40,374 nucleotides of DNA from Chloroflexota bacterium (GCA_022561385.1 JADFRG010000027.1:1-40374); one strand, 5' to 3'; numbered from the stretch's first letter, positions 1 through 9,235 are shown. Made by a program: numbers and translations. The notes: generated by a model not told the origin, from the letters alone.

Positions 1-29
1 CCATCGCTGCGCCGAGGCTTCGTTCGGAT

Positions 30-405
30 CCGCCTCAGCAGCGAACGCTGCGAGCTGGCCAGACCTGTGTGCACCAGCCTCAATCTCGCATGCCAGTCCG
101 AAATACTGGCCATTCCCACCGCGGTTTGAATATGTCTTGCGGGAGGGGATATCGTCGTCCTCGGAATGCCCTGATTGGCGAGCTGCATCGAACCTGCCTC
201 GGTACATCCGCCTCACGGCTGGCGAATCTTATACGGTACTTGCTCGCGCTCCCTAGTAGCGACAATATGCGTCAGCAGACCAAGGTGGGCGATGGTTCGG
301 CTGTCGGCGGCGAAGATGGCCGGTTCGTTTCCCAGCTCTGCATTGTGTTGTGTGTTCTTGCTGCCGTTCCAAGTGGGCATGTCTCGTTCAGGTATAAAGG
401 AAATT
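30..405 (-). pseudogene. M42 family aminopeptidase remnant (C-terminal third)
   Basis: Reading the minus strand from about 390 downwards gives a frame that matches, almost residue for residue, the C-terminal third of the M42 peptidase encoded at 3476-4561. Examples are DMPTWNGSKNTQHNAELG against DLPTWDGEENTQYNARLG, and ISDWHARLRLVHTGL against VSDWRNTVRLVHAAM. The frame has an in-frame TGA (214-216) just after KIRQP. The final metal-binding His of the family (RYIHT) is Gln here (RHIQT). No upstream part of the gene is recognisable beyond about 405, where the membrane sulfatase gene ends at 513. It is therefore a dead fragment of a fourth M42 paralog, closest to the second of the three intact ones. 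Confidence 0.85.
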
Positions 406-512
406 TCTTCGTCAGGCTTGCCTCAACGTTACTGCTCGAAGCGCGGACATCCCACAGGAACTGGCAAGTCCGGCCTTCACGAAGTCTCTGGGGGATCTTG
501 AATGGAGCCAGA

Positions 513-2117
513 CTAGGCATCTGTGTTACAGAGTGGCGAGGCGTCGGCAACTTCGTTGATTCGGTCGCCCAGGCCGTAACTCCTATCGGGCAATAGACCA
601 AGCTCCGTCCCAAAGTACTCGTCAAACAGAATTCGAAAGGTATTCACCGGTGATATGTCGGAATACAGTCTCTTCTTAGCCTCTCCGGGGAAATAGTACG
701 CATTCAGTATCTGAATCCGATTCTCATCTTGAAGCCCGTGATCGCCTTGGATAATGATGATAGGTTGTGGCTCTGAGTCGCTGATTATGACTTCTACAAT
801 CTCCAGAATACGGTCATTAACAAATGCGACCTGGCCGGTATAACCGCTACGCAGGTAATCTTCGTTTACCGGTCCAGAGTGATCGCCGCTGTAGAATCCG
901 GGATCCGTTCGGAGCTGACCGTCGGGTCCGAAGACGTATGGGGAATGAGGGATCAGAATGTGTGCGAATGTGAAGGTCGGATCCGTGATGGATGAGATCG
1001 TTGGGAGTCGGTCCAAAATGTTTCGTTGATGCTCAACGTGAGCTCCAAATCGAAAGTTCACTTCGTCTGGGCCAGTGATCGCTAGTATGTACTGTCCATC
1101 AAGCAAGACCTTCGCCGCAGTGGTTTCGATAAACAACACTTCAAGAGGGCTAAACCGCCGCAAATCCAGTGACGTCCTGCCGGCGAAGAGATAAAAGTCG
1201 GCGTCTCGCCAGTCGGCCCACTCGAATGCGGTTTGAAATGCGACGGTCTTGTATCCCCAAGTCTCAAGCTGGCTTCTTACGGAGTTCAGTCTCAGTAATA
1301 CGAAGAGATCGTCGGGGGCCAAGCCCCGGTCGGCGAGGCGAGCATGAAGTTTCGGAATGTAGTCCATGTTGAGTGATGAAGTGAGAGACAATATGGTCCC
1401 ACTGTAGTTGCTCCTGCTGCAGTCGGCTATGTAGAAGCCAAGCTCCTCAAGCTCCTGCAGGAACTCCGAATTGTCATAGCCCATATCTCGCTTGAGCGCG
1501 TCGCCGCGCATGTATTCGTCCAAGACAATGTAGTAGATATCGCGGAGTTCCTCGGCAGGAGGCTTCACACTCTCGGCAAGGGAATCGGCTGCAACCGATG
1601 ACGCGCGAGACGCTGTCCCGAGACTCAGAAAGTGATCTGAAATCTGGACGACCGGGGCCACGACAAGTCCGATCGCGAGGATATTCAGCCAGGGAGTCGC
1701 GCTTGACACCTTGAATGCATTTCTTACGGCGATCCAAATGCCCGAGATCAAGGCAACCACATAAGCAGTGACGAGGTATCGGTGACGTCCGATGATGAAT
1801 CCTGCAACAGGGTTTTCCTTGAGGTATTGATACAGGTGACCATATGAGAAGAACAGGATAAGCACTGTGCCGAGAACGAGCGCAGCAACATTCTTGTTTC
1901 CAAAAAGAGCGGTGAGCAGGAAGAACATCAGGGTGGCTCCTGCCAAGCTCAAGAGAAGCGGCCGAACAGCGTCCAATGGCTCAACTTCAAAGATGTTGTG
2001 AGCTAGAAGCTGCAACATGGGATAGCTGGCGAGTGCCCACGGGTAGATCGGGACTCGTCCTACGCGTTCGCGAAGTTGTGTGGTTTCCATTTCGTTTCTC
2101 GATGAGGGAGTTACCAT
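513..2117 (-). CDS. Membrane-anchored sulfatase / LTA-synthase-like hydrolase
   Basis: The 534-residue product has an N-terminal block of about five hydrophobic helices (residues 25-175) followed by an extracellular alkaline-phosphatase-superfamily domain. Visible superfamily marks are DIYYIVLDEYMRGD (metal Asp), SNYSGTILSLTSSL (likely Thr nucleophile), HILIPHSPYVFG, and IIIIQGDHGL (metal Asp-His). The family includes sulfatases and phosphoglycerol or phosphoethanolamine transferases acting on surface glycans or lipids; the substrate cannot be read from sequence. It is paralogous to the gene at 11499-13127, with which it shares FFSYGHLYQ and GRHRYL. The first ATG (2117) lacks a clear ribosome binding site, and an ATG at 2090 is an alternative. 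It lies downstream of three M42 genes on the same strand. Confidence 0.8.
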   Translation of the reverse strand: MVTPSSRNEMETTQLRERVGRVPIYPWALASYPMLQLLAHNIFEVEPLDAVRPLLLSLAGATLMFFLLTALFGNKNVAALVLGTVLILFFSYGHLYQYLKENPVAGFIIGRHRYLVTAYVVALISGIWIAVRNAFKVSSATPWLNILAIGLVVAPVVQISDHFLSLGTASRASSVAADSLAESVKPPAEELRDIYYIVLDEYMRGDALKRDMGYDNSEFLQELEELGFYIADCSRSNYSGTILSLTSSLNMDYIPKLHARLADRGLAPDDLFVLLRLNSVRSQLETWGYKTVAFQTAFEWADWRDADFYLFAGRTSLDLRRFSPLEVLFIETTAAKVLLDGQYILAITGPDEVNFRFGAHVEHQRNILDRLPTISSITDPTFTFAHILIPHSPYVFGPDGQLRTDPGFYSGDHSGPVNEDYLRSGYTGQVAFVNDRILEIVEVIISDSEPQPIIIIQGDHGLQDENRIQILNAYYFPGEAKKRLYSDISPVNTFRILFDEYFGTELGLLPDRSYGLGDRINEVADASPLCNTDA

Positions 2118-2258
2118 TTCTCAGGAGTCGTCGGTCAGTCCAATCGGAGCAGAACGAGAAGTCCCGAGCGAAGCGATCCAATCGATCGCAGGATCCCGCC
2201 AGAAGTTATTTTACCGCTCAGTGGATTTCCTACGGAGAGTATGCCAAGCTTGAAGTCA

Positions 2259-3257
2259 CTATTCACGGTCAAGGGTCACCGGAGCCTTCAAGATCTCAAC
2301 CAGCAACTTCACCGAATTTTCAACATCCCCCGCATCCACCATCTCCGACGGCGTGTGGATGTAGCGGCATGGAATAGAAATCACTCCCACCGGCACCCCG
2401 GCGCGCGTGAGCTGAATGGCAGTCGCATCGGTTGTGCCGGCCTGCAGCACCTCGAGCTGGTATGGAATGTGTGCGGCCTCCGCGCGCCGAACCATCAAAT
2501 CCACAACCCGAGGATCCGACAACGAACCCGAATCGCGCACCTTGATCGCCGGGCCGCCTCCGAGCTCGATCGCCATCTTGATGCCTTTGGGTGTATCGCC
2601 GGTTCGCGTCACGTCGAGCGCGATGCCGACGTCGGGATCCAGGCCATAGGCGGAAGTCCGGGCGCCGCGCAGGCCGACCTCTTCTTGGGTGGTAAAAGCA
2701 AACTGGACCTCGTTTGGCGAGTTTCGCAGGCGTTTGGCGGCTTCAATTGCCACCGCGACGCCGACGCGATCGTCCAGACTCTTGGCCACATAGCGATTCC
2801 CCAATTTGACAAAGGGTCGAGTGAAGGCGCCCAGATCTCCCACGCGCACGGGGCATTCAGCCACCGAGCTCGCGCCAAAATCGATAAAGGCTTCCGCCAA
2901 CTTGGGCGCGTCGCCGATCTCAACTGAGGCCTCGGCCCCGATTACCCCGGTCACGTCTCCCTCGAACCGCACTCGATGCCCCACCAGGGTCTGCGGAAAT
3001 ACCCCGCCGATTTTGTGGAAACGAGCGAAACCGTTACCATCGACGTGGGAGATGATCACCCCGATCTCGTCCATGTGGGCGGCCACCATAATCTTCGTTC
3101 CGCCCCCCGGGTTCACAATGGCGTGTAAGCCGCCCAGCGGCGATACGCTGATCTCGTCGACATAAGGCTCGATTTCACCCCGCACGATGTCGCGCACCTG
3201 ATCTTCTTTGCCTGAAGGTCCGAACGCTTCGACGAGCCTCTGGATCAATTCCTGCAT
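2259..3257 (-). CDS. M42 family metallo-aminopeptidase (copy 1)
   Basis: This 332-residue protein is a member of the M42 glutamyl aminopeptidase / cellulase-M-like family, cytoplasmic di-metal enzymes that trim N-terminal residues from short peptides as large tetrahedral oligomers. All metal and catalytic positions are visible in order: AAHMDEIG (His), SLDDRVG (bridging Asp), TTQEEVGLRGA (catalytic Glu and metal Glu), ALDVTRTGDTP (Asp), and CRYIHTPSEM (His). Start 3257 was chosen because GGAG lies six bases upstream on the minus strand, and the product then begins MQELIQRLVEAFGPSG like its family; an upstream start at 3302 has no such site. It is the last of three tandem M42 genes, 218 bases after the previous one. 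Confidence 0.92.
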   Translation of the reverse strand: MQELIQRLVEAFGPSGKEDQVRDIVRGEIEPYVDEISVSPLGGLHAIVNPGGGTKIMVAAHMDEIGVIISHVDGNGFARFHKIGGVFPQTLVGHRVRFEGDVTGVIGAEASVEIGDAPKLAEAFIDFGASSVAECPVRVGDLGAFTRPFVKLGNRYVAKSLDDRVGVAVAIEAAKRLRNSPNEVQFAFTTQEEVGLRGARTSAYGLDPDVGIALDVTRTGDTPKGIKMAIELGGGPAIKVRDSGSLSDPRVVDLMVRRAEAAHIPYQLEVLQAGTTDATAIQLTRAGVPVGVISIPCRYIHTPSEMVDAGDVENSVKLLVEILKAPVTLDRE

Positions 3258-3475
3258 AAAAAGCTCCGCTTCATGAAAATCTTTCCGAACAGATAAAACC
3301 ACGGCCTAATGATTTCTGTAGCGGCTCGTGATCGGCTTGGGCGCCTTGGATTATGGCCGCCTCCCACCAATTTCTGCGGCGCACAGCAGGCAGCGGGAGT
3401 GGGGGAATTTGCGGCCAGCCGTGCCAAGGGCCGGGCGGAGTGGATGAGCTTGAGGACATCCCAGCGGCTTTAATT

Positions 3476-4561
3476 CTAGCGCCTCAGTGCAGAGCGGGTC
3501 ATGGTAGACATCGCGGCATGCACCAGCCGGACGGTGTTCCGCCAATCGGAAACGTAGGCGATGCTGCAAGCCGTGTGGATGTACCGTGCAGGGACCGACA
3601 CGGAAATGCTTGGGATCCCCTCCCGGGTGAGATGAATGGCTCCCGCGTCGGTCCCGCCACCCCCGGGCTGGCGGATCTGATAAGGGATCCCGGCGGTCTC
3701 GGCAGTATCGACCAGGTGGCGTAACAATCCCGGGTGGGCGAGCGTGCGACCGTCGGCGGCATAAATCGCGGGTCCATGCCCCAGCCTGGCATTGTATTGG
3801 GTGTTCTCCTCCCCATCCCAGGTCGGCAGATCGCGTGCTGGAGTGCAATCGAGCGCAATGGCGACGTCCGGCTTCAAGGTATGCGCCGCGATCTGGGCCC
3901 CACGCAGCCCGATCTCCTCTTGCACGGTAAACGCGGCTTGAAGCTCGATGCCCTCTATCGGATGTTCGAGCAGCTCGGCGAGGATGGCAACTCCCATTCG
4001 ATCGTCCAGGGCCTTGGCGCGCAACGTCCCACGAATTCGACGGAAGGACGTGGCGAACACCGCGCCCGTCCCAGGTGTGATCTTTCCTTCTGCCGCCTCC
4101 TTCTTGGAGACGCCGATATCGATCCCCATCGACTCAACCTTGGTTGTCTGCTTCCGCTCCTCTCGAGTTGTGAGATGCACCGGTTTGCCGCCGATCACGC
4201 CCGGCAGCCGGTCCTTCCCGATCCACACCGGCTTGCCGACAAGCTGGCGAGCATCCAGGCCCCCCACCCTCTCGAATTTCAGTTCCCCCTCACTGCCTAC
4301 GGACACGACCATGAGACCCACCTCGTCCATGTGGGCCGCCAACATCACGCGCAGTCGTCTGCGCCCCGGTCCCTTTCGGATGACAAGCAAGTTGCCCATG
4401 GCGTCTGTGCGGATCTCATCCGCCAGTGGCTCGACGTGTGCGCGTACGATCTCTCGAACCTGGGCTTCGCTCCCGGAAATGCCGACCGCCTCTGTCAGAT
4501 TCCTCAGCAGACGTAAGTGCGTGGCCGAGGGCCGGGCTGGAATCGGTGAATCTAATCCCAT
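3476..4561 (-). CDS. M42 family metallo-aminopeptidase (copy 2)
   Basis: The 361-residue product has the full M42 set: LAAHMDEVG, ALDDRMG, TVQEEIGLRGA, ALDCTPARDLP and ARYIHTACS. It carries a longer middle insert than copy 1 (around LTTREERKQTTKVESMGIDIG), which in the family lies in the oligomerisation domain. Sequence similarity to copies 1 and 3 is clear in the motifs but low elsewhere, so the duplication is old. The pseudogene at the left window edge is closest to this copy. The ATG at 4561 has no obvious Shine-Dalgarno sequence. It lies between copies 1 and 3 on the same strand, 94 bases after copy 3, which suggests co-transcription and joint oligopeptide turnover. Confidence 0.92.
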   Translation of the reverse strand: MGLDSPIPARPSATHLRLLRNLTEAVGISGSEAQVREIVRAHVEPLADEIRTDAMGNLLVIRKGPGRRRLRVMLAAHMDEVGLMVVSVGSEGELKFERVGGLDARQLVGKPVWIGKDRLPGVIGGKPVHLTTREERKQTTKVESMGIDIGVSKKEAAEGKITPGTGAVFATSFRRIRGTLRAKALDDRMGVAILAELLEHPIEGIELQAAFTVQEEIGLRGAQIAAHTLKPDVAIALDCTPARDLPTWDGEENTQYNARLGHGPAIYAADGRTLAHPGLLRHLVDTAETAGIPYQIRQPGGGGTDAGAIHLTREGIPSISVSVPARYIHTACSIAYVSDWRNTVRLVHAAMSTMTRSALRR

Positions 4562-4655
4562 GCAGGAGTGTCCGCGAAACTGAGAATCGGTTTGAGATGG
4601 GGCCCGGAAAGCACTCGCGGAGTGACAGTCGACGACCCAGCGGGATAACGGGAAC

Positions 4656-5714
4656 TCAATCCCATGTCAGAGTGTCCATGAAATCCGCCGCTAATCCCGC
4701 CACGACCTCGGCCAGCAGTCTCCCCGTACGCTGCACATCCTTGATGGAAACCACCTCAACCGGAGTGTGCATATATTTCAACGGAATGGAAATCAGACCC
4801 GTGGGTATACCTTCGCCCGCGATCTGCAGGGGGAAGGCATCGGTGCCGCTGTGGACCGGGAGGACCTCTCGAGTGAGAGGAATCTCAACGCGCTTAGCGG
4901 CCTCTTCTATGGCGGAGTAAATCCCCGGATGAATGTTGGGGCCCCATCCATTCGCGGGTCCCTTACCAAATTTAAAGGTTTTGTGTTCGGGCAATCCGGG
5001 ACCGCGCGCAAAGGTCACGTCCACCGCGATTGCGATCGATGGCTTCAGCTCGAACCCGGCCGCGTAGGCGCCGGCGAAGGTCTCCTCTTCCTGCACCGTC
5101 GCCACTGCCAGTACGTCCCATTCATGATCGCGCTGTCCAAGTTCTCTCAAACATTCCGTGATGGCAACCAGCGAGGCCCGGTTGTCGAGCGAATGCCCGG
5201 ACAATACATCCTCTCCGAGCTCGATCGGCGGCTGAGCAAAGGAAATCAAGTCACCGATGCGGACCAAGCGAGCGGGGTCAGGCAGTCCTACGTCCACCAG
5301 GAGATACTTGAGCGGGATTGGCTTACGGCTCAGATCATCCGGCAGATTATGGTCCGGCGGTTGAACCACAATCCCCGGAAGCTCGCGCCGGCCGTGAACG
5401 ATCACCGGCTGCCCCGGCAGCACTCGCGGGTCGAGGCCGCCAATCGGCGCGACTCGAATGAAGCCCTCTACAAGCTCCGACACCATCATCCCGATCGCGT
5501 CCATGTGGGCCGCCAGCATCACACTTTTCCTGGGCTCCTGCCCGGAGCCGCGCTTCCGTGCATACAGGCTGCCGATTCGACCTACCCGGATTTCATCTGA
5601 CAGTGGCTCCCATTCTGCGTGCATACGCCGCTGGACCGGACCCTCATAACCCGATAACCCGGGCAGCTCGATGAGTTCCTTCAGCAACGAGAGGGTGGCG
5701 TCCTCGGGTCTCAA
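4656..5714 (-). CDS. M42 family metallo-aminopeptidase (copy 3)
   Basis: This is a 352-residue M42 peptidase with AAHMDAIG (metal His; Glu replaced by Ala next to it), HSLDNRASL (bridging Asp), VQEEETFAGAY (catalytic and metal Glu), AVDVTFARGPG (Asp) and LKYMHTPVEVV (His). It differs most from the other two copies around the catalytic Glu pair, which hints at a different substrate preference (inference). The start is TTG at 5714, preceded at six bases by GGAAG on the minus strand. It is the first M42 gene of the row and begins 39 bases after the stop of a small Pro/Thr-rich membrane protein, so all four may form one transcription unit. Confidence 0.9.
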   Translation of the reverse strand: MRPEDATLSLLKELIELPGLSGYEGPVQRRMHAEWEPLSDEIRVGRIGSLYARKRGSGQEPRKSVMLAAHMDAIGMMVSELVEGFIRVAPIGGLDPRVLPGQPVIVHGRRELPGIVVQPPDHNLPDDLSRKPIPLKYLLVDVGLPDPARLVRIGDLISFAQPPIELGEDVLSGHSLDNRASLVAITECLRELGQRDHEWDVLAVATVQEEETFAGAYAAGFELKPSIAIAVDVTFARGPGLPEHKTFKFGKGPANGWGPNIHPGIYSAIEEAAKRVEIPLTREVLPVHSGTDAFPLQIAGEGIPTGLISIPLKYMHTPVEVVSIKDVQRTGRLLAEVVAGLAADFMDTLTWD

Positions 5715-5753
5715 ATGGATCTTCCAAGCGTGTGAGGGAATGCGGCCACGTTG

Positions 5754-6197
5754 CTAGTTTGCCACCGTTTCAGTCGAAGTGGGCGTAGGCGGCGGAGGGG
5801 AGGGGGTCTCGCTGGCGGTCGGCGAAGGGGTTGGAGTGGGAGGGGCGGCGGTTACCGGGGGTGTGCTCGACTCAGTCGGCGTCGCGGTCGGAGTCCAACT
5901 GGCGGTCGGCGTCAGGGTCGGCGTGAAAGTTTCGGTTGGTATAAACGGCGTGTGGGTGGGGGTTACCGTGTCGGTAGGAGTCGGAGAGGGGGTTTGCGTG
6001 TGGAACTCTTCCGTAGGCACAAGCGTGGCCGAAGGAATATCGCTGGGAGTCGCGGTCGGAGTCTCCGTGACGCTGCCCGGCGCACGGCTGACGGCAATAA
6101 AACCGGCGAGGTAACACGGAAGGGTAGCCAATATGATGCCGATAAGTACCGCGTAGAGCGTCTGGCGCCCACGCAGCGAGTCGAAAGAGAAGTTCAT
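5754..6197 (-). CDS. Small membrane-anchored Pro/Thr-rich protein
   Basis: The 147-residue product has a short cytoplasmic N-terminus (MNFSFDSLRGRQ), one transmembrane helix (about residues 13-36), and an outside tail made almost wholly of Thr-Pro, Thr-Glu and Ser-Pro repeats. Such tails occur as cell-wall-spanning or O-glycosylated linkers in Chloroflexota surface proteins, but here nothing follows the linker. Base composition in the tail is a degenerate ACNCCNACN simple repeat. It is the first gene upstream of three M42 peptidases on the same strand and is divergent from the cyclase at 6303. Function is unknown; a hidden coding frame on the other strand (Gly/Val-rich) is only the complement of the repeat. 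Confidence 0.7.
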   Translation of the reverse strand: MNFSFDSLRGRQTLYAVLIGIILATLPCYLAGFIAVSRAPGSVTETPTATPSDIPSATLVPTEEFHTQTPSPTPTDTVTPTHTPFIPTETFTPTLTPTASWTPTATPTESSTPPVTAAPPTPTPSPTASETPSPPPPTPTSTETVAN

Positions 6198-6287
6198 CAG
6201 GCGGGTGGCAGCATGATATCAGGAATAAAAAATGCCCTCAAGGAAGCGTGCCCCAGGTGAAGCAACCGGCATCCTACCATTCACGAA

Positions 6288-6293
6288 TATAAT
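6288..6293 (+). promoter_or_regulatory. Possible -10 box of the cyclase gene
   Basis: A perfect TATAAT lies 10 bases before the TTG at 6303 and 22 before the ATG at 6315. No good -35 box is seen at the usual distance. If used, the transcript would start near 6300 and be nearly leaderless, which fits the absence of a clear ribosome binding site. Confidence 0.3.
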
Positions 6294-6302
6294 GAACCCA
6301 CT

Positions 6303-8033
6303 TTGGCTGAAACAATGAAACGGCACTCGGCTACGCAGAGAATCAGCCGGATGGCATTGCTGGCTGAGGAGCTGCGGGCTCAGCTGGATAACTTCAATCG
6401 TTCGCTCCAAACTGCCGGCCAGGTCATCCCCGCAGATGTTCTGACCGGCCTGGAGCAAATCAGCGGCAAACTTGACGAGCTCAAAGAGAATGTGCGCAAG
6501 AATGAACACGAGCGGCACAATCTCCAGGCGCTGGCCGAGATAGGCCAGATCGTCAATTCTTCCCTGGATCTCACAACCGTTCTCAGTGAGGTGATCGACA
6601 CCATCATTCGGCTCACCGGTGCCGAGCGCGCCTTTCTCATGCTCCACAACGATGCCGGCGAGTTGCAATACAAAATAGCCAGGAATTGGGAACAGGAATC
6701 GCTGAACAAGGATGACTATGAGGTAAGCCGAACGCTGATCAATCGTGTGTTGGAAGGTGGGGAGGCGATCCTGACCACTAACGCCTCGGAAGATCCGCGG
6801 TTCGGGGCTCAGGAGAGTGTGGTCGCCTACAACTTGCGGTCTGTTCTGTGCGTCCCCCTTAAGGTGAAAGGTAAGCTGACCGGCGTGATCTACGCCGACA
6901 ACAAGGTGCGCGAAGGGCTCTTCACCGAGAGCGACCGGGCCTTGCTCTCCGGGTTTGCGAATCAAGCTGCCGTAGCGCTGGAAAATGCCCGGCTGTTCGG
7001 AGCCGTACAGGCTACGCTCGACGAGGTCACCGAGCTGAAAAACCTTATGGAAGACGTGTTCGCCTCCATCGCCAGCGGAGTTATCACCTCGGATGTTGAA
7101 GACATCATCACGTTGTGCAACAAGGCCGCGCAAACCATCCTCTCAATGACGTCAGAAGAGTTGATCGGAAGCTCGCTGAACGATCTGCTCCCAAAGCTCT
7201 CAGAGGAGCTGGCGGACCAAGTGGCTGCCGCAAAACGGACCGACGACCAGGTGACGGAGCTCGAGATCAGCCCGACGCTGGATGGCCGTGGCCCGGTGGC
7301 GTTGAGTCTGAAGATGACTCCGCTGAAGTCGGCGGACGAAAAGTCGCAAGGCGTGACCATCGTGCTAGACGACCTGACTGAGAAGCGGCGGCTCGAGGCG
7401 CAGCGCAAGTTGTTTGAACGGATGGTCTCGCCCGCGGTGATCAATCAAATCGATCCCAACAAGGTGAAATTGGGCGGAAGCCTGGCAACCATCACGACCC
7501 TGTTTGCGGACGTGCGCGGATTCACCGCCTTCAGCGAAGAAATGGACCCTGAGAGCCTGGTGGCGCTGCTCAACCTTTACTTTGGCGCGGCGGTGGATTC
7601 GGTGCTGGCCGAAGAGGGCACCATCGACAAGTTCCAGGGTGACGCGATCATGGCCTGGTTCAACCATCCCGTCCCTCAGGAGGACCACACCCTTCGCGCC
7701 GCCAGGGCCGCGTTAAGGTTTCGGGATGCGGTGGGTGAGGTGCGGAAGAATTTGGAGCCGAAACTCCACCTGTCGTTCGGAGTTGGCATACACGTAGGCG
7801 AAGCACTGCTCGGGTTGATCGGAACGCCTCAGCGCCTCGACTACACTGCCATCGGCGACAGTGTAAATACCGCCAAGCGGATTCAGGAAAACGCCGAACC
7901 GGATCAGATCCTGGTAAGTGCGGAGGCCAAGGTACTGCTGGGGAAGAGCGTCACGCTCGAGGCGGCGGAAGCGATCGAAGCCAAAGGAAAGAAAGAGCCG
8001 GTAGAAGTTTTCGAGTTAGTGGGGCTGGCCTAA
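6303..8033 (+). CDS. GAF-PAS class III adenylate/guanylate cyclase
   Basis: This soluble 576-residue signalling protein has a coiled-coil-like N-terminus (to about 75), a GAF domain (about 90-230, with GAERAFLMLHND and a SVLCVPLKVKGKLTGVIYAD core), a PAS domain (about 245-360), and a class III nucleotide cyclase domain (about 375-560). In the cyclase domain the two metal Asp residues are visible in LFADVRGFTAF and DKFQGDAIMAWF, with the Lys typical of purine recognition; YTAIGDSVNTAKRIQ holds the transition-state Asn and Arg positions. It should make cAMP (Lys and Asp purine contacts favour ATP) in response to a ligand or redox cue. The start is TTG at 6303 or ATG at 6315. No transmembrane segment is seen. 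Confidence 0.9.
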   Translation: MAETMKRHSATQRISRMALLAEELRAQLDNFNRSLQTAGQVIPADVLTGLEQISGKLDELKENVRKNEHERHNLQALAEIGQIVNSSLDLTTVLSEVIDTIIRLTGAERAFLMLHNDAGELQYKIARNWEQESLNKDDYEVSRTLINRVLEGGEAILTTNASEDPRFGAQESVVAYNLRSVLCVPLKVKGKLTGVIYADNKVREGLFTESDRALLSGFANQAAVALENARLFGAVQATLDEVTELKNLMEDVFASIASGVITSDVEDIITLCNKAAQTILSMTSEELIGSSLNDLLPKLSEELADQVAAAKRTDDQVTELEISPTLDGRGPVALSLKMTPLKSADEKSQGVTIVLDDLTEKRRLEAQRKLFERMVSPAVINQIDPNKVKLGGSLATITTLFADVRGFTAFSEEMDPESLVALLNLYFGAAVDSVLAEEGTIDKFQGDAIMAWFNHPVPQEDHTLRAARAALRFRDAVGEVRKNLEPKLHLSFGVGIHVGEALLGLIGTPQRLDYTAIGDSVNTAKRIQENAEPDQILVSAEAKVLLGKSVTLEAAEAIEAKGKKEPVEVFELVGLA

Positions 8034-9106
8034 CTCGCCTCGCGCGCCACCCGGCGCCGGCCAAACACTCGCATCGCCGAAAGCGCCACGGGCATGAGCA
8101 GTCGATAGGCTCGGTAGGCCGCGGGACGGAGCGCGTAGTCCCACTCGCCGACCGTCCTCACGAGCTCGCCCCCGAAGCCTTTCTTGAACCGATACACACC
8201 CCACATCGGGTCGCGCTCCTCAAGTTCGTCGGGAGCACCGACGAAGTCGTAAATCTCACAACCCTGCTCCTTTGCCCAGCGAATGGCCTCCCAATGCAGA
8301 AGATGGTTCGGCATCTTCTCGCGGTGCTGATTGGTGGACATTCCGTAGAGGTACCAACCGGTCCGCCCAAAGCGATAGATGATCTGTCCCGCAACCGGAG
8401 TACCCTCCACCTCCGCGATGAGCGGGAGAGCTAATCCGCGCTCTGTGAACGTTCCCCAGGCCTGCATGTAGTAATCGCGACTTCGGATCGCAAATCCGTC
8501 CCGGAGCGAAGTATGCACATACATTCGATAGAGCAGGTCGAGGTCCTCAACGCCGCCGCGCCGCACGTGGACCCCTTTCCGCGTGGCAAGCCGTACGTTG
8601 TAGCGCCATTTCTGCTTCATTCCCTGGAGCAGAGCCTCTTCATCCTGGAGCAGATCGAGAAGCAAGGTGTTCCGGAATTGGGCTTGTTTTGGGGCGGGGC
8701 GCCAGCCGGAGTCAAGCAGCTCTGCCTCTACCGCCTCGCCGGCTCCGGTTCCGTAAGCTATCTCCGGATCGATCTTAAGCACAAGCGCGCCTTCGGTGCG
8801 GGCCGCGTCGACCAGGGCAGCCAGGACGGCCGACCGTAAATTCTCGTTGCGCCAGTCCAAGATCGGACCTTTGGGACAATAGGCCAACTTTAACCCGCCG
8901 CTCAACTTTCCGGTGCGTGTGAGCAGCTGCCCGGCGGCTACCGGCGCGCCCGCCGGGTCTCGCCAGGACAGACGGCTGGCGCGCCACCCGAACCGACGCT
9001 TTAATTCCCCCCAGGTCCAAGATTGGAGCAGGTGGGGAGCTGGGAGCGCCAACAGCAGGTCGTCCCAGCGAGCGCCATCTTCGACGGTTTCAGGCTTTAG
9101 CATCAT
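8030..9106 (-). CDS. FemAB-type peptidyl/aminoacyl transferase (lipid II interpeptide bridge family)
   Basis: The product (about 358 residues from the ATG at 9106; a longer frame to 9169 adds residues unlike the family) is a FemX/FemAB protein: two GNAT-like halves that add amino acids from aminoacyl-tRNA to peptidoglycan stem peptides. Marks include PHLLQSWTWGELKRRFGW at the N-terminus, the first GNAT half with PKGPILDW, MKQKWRYNVRLA, and the second half YRMYVHTSLRDGF, GTPVAGQIIYRFG and YDFVGAPDELEERDP. Its last bases overlap the stop of the convergent cyclase. A truncated second copy lies at 10564-11108. The substrate residue (Gly, Ala or Ser) cannot be told from sequence. Confidence 0.88.
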   Translation of the reverse strand: MMLKPETVEDGARWDDLLLALPAPHLLQSWTWGELKRRFGWRASRLSWRDPAGAPVAAGQLLTRTGKLSGGLKLAYCPKGPILDWRNENLRSAVLAALVDAARTEGALVLKIDPEIAYGTGAGEAVEAELLDSGWRPAPKQAQFRNTLLLDLLQDEEALLQGMKQKWRYNVRLATRKGVHVRRGGVEDLDLLYRMYVHTSLRDGFAIRSRDYYMQAWGTFTERGLALPLIAEVEGTPVAGQIIYRFGRTGWYLYGMSTNQHREKMPNHLLHWEAIRWAKEQGCEIYDFVGAPDELEERDPMWGVYRFKKGFGGELVRTVGEWDYALRPAAYRAYRLLMPVALSAMRVFGRRRVAREAS

Positions 9107-9235
9107 GGTTCGGGGTGCGGTCGGCGGCGCATTATAGCATCGCGATTCGCTGGGCAGCCCGGCTCGCAATTGACAATCGATTCCCGCCGCTTACAGCTGT
9201 ATTTGTTTATCGACCTAAATATAAGCTTGATCAGC

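Noticed and set aside
69..596. Plus-strand frame of 175 codons at the left edge
   Set aside because: The minus strand here clearly encodes the M42 remnant and the sulfatase end, so this frame is antisense to them.
5779..6260. Plus-strand open frames rich in Gly, Val and Arg opposite the Pro/Thr protein
   Set aside because: They are the complement of the ACC/ACN repeat codons; they lack a start site and any family motif. The same holds for frames at 32434-32847 and 37930-38154.
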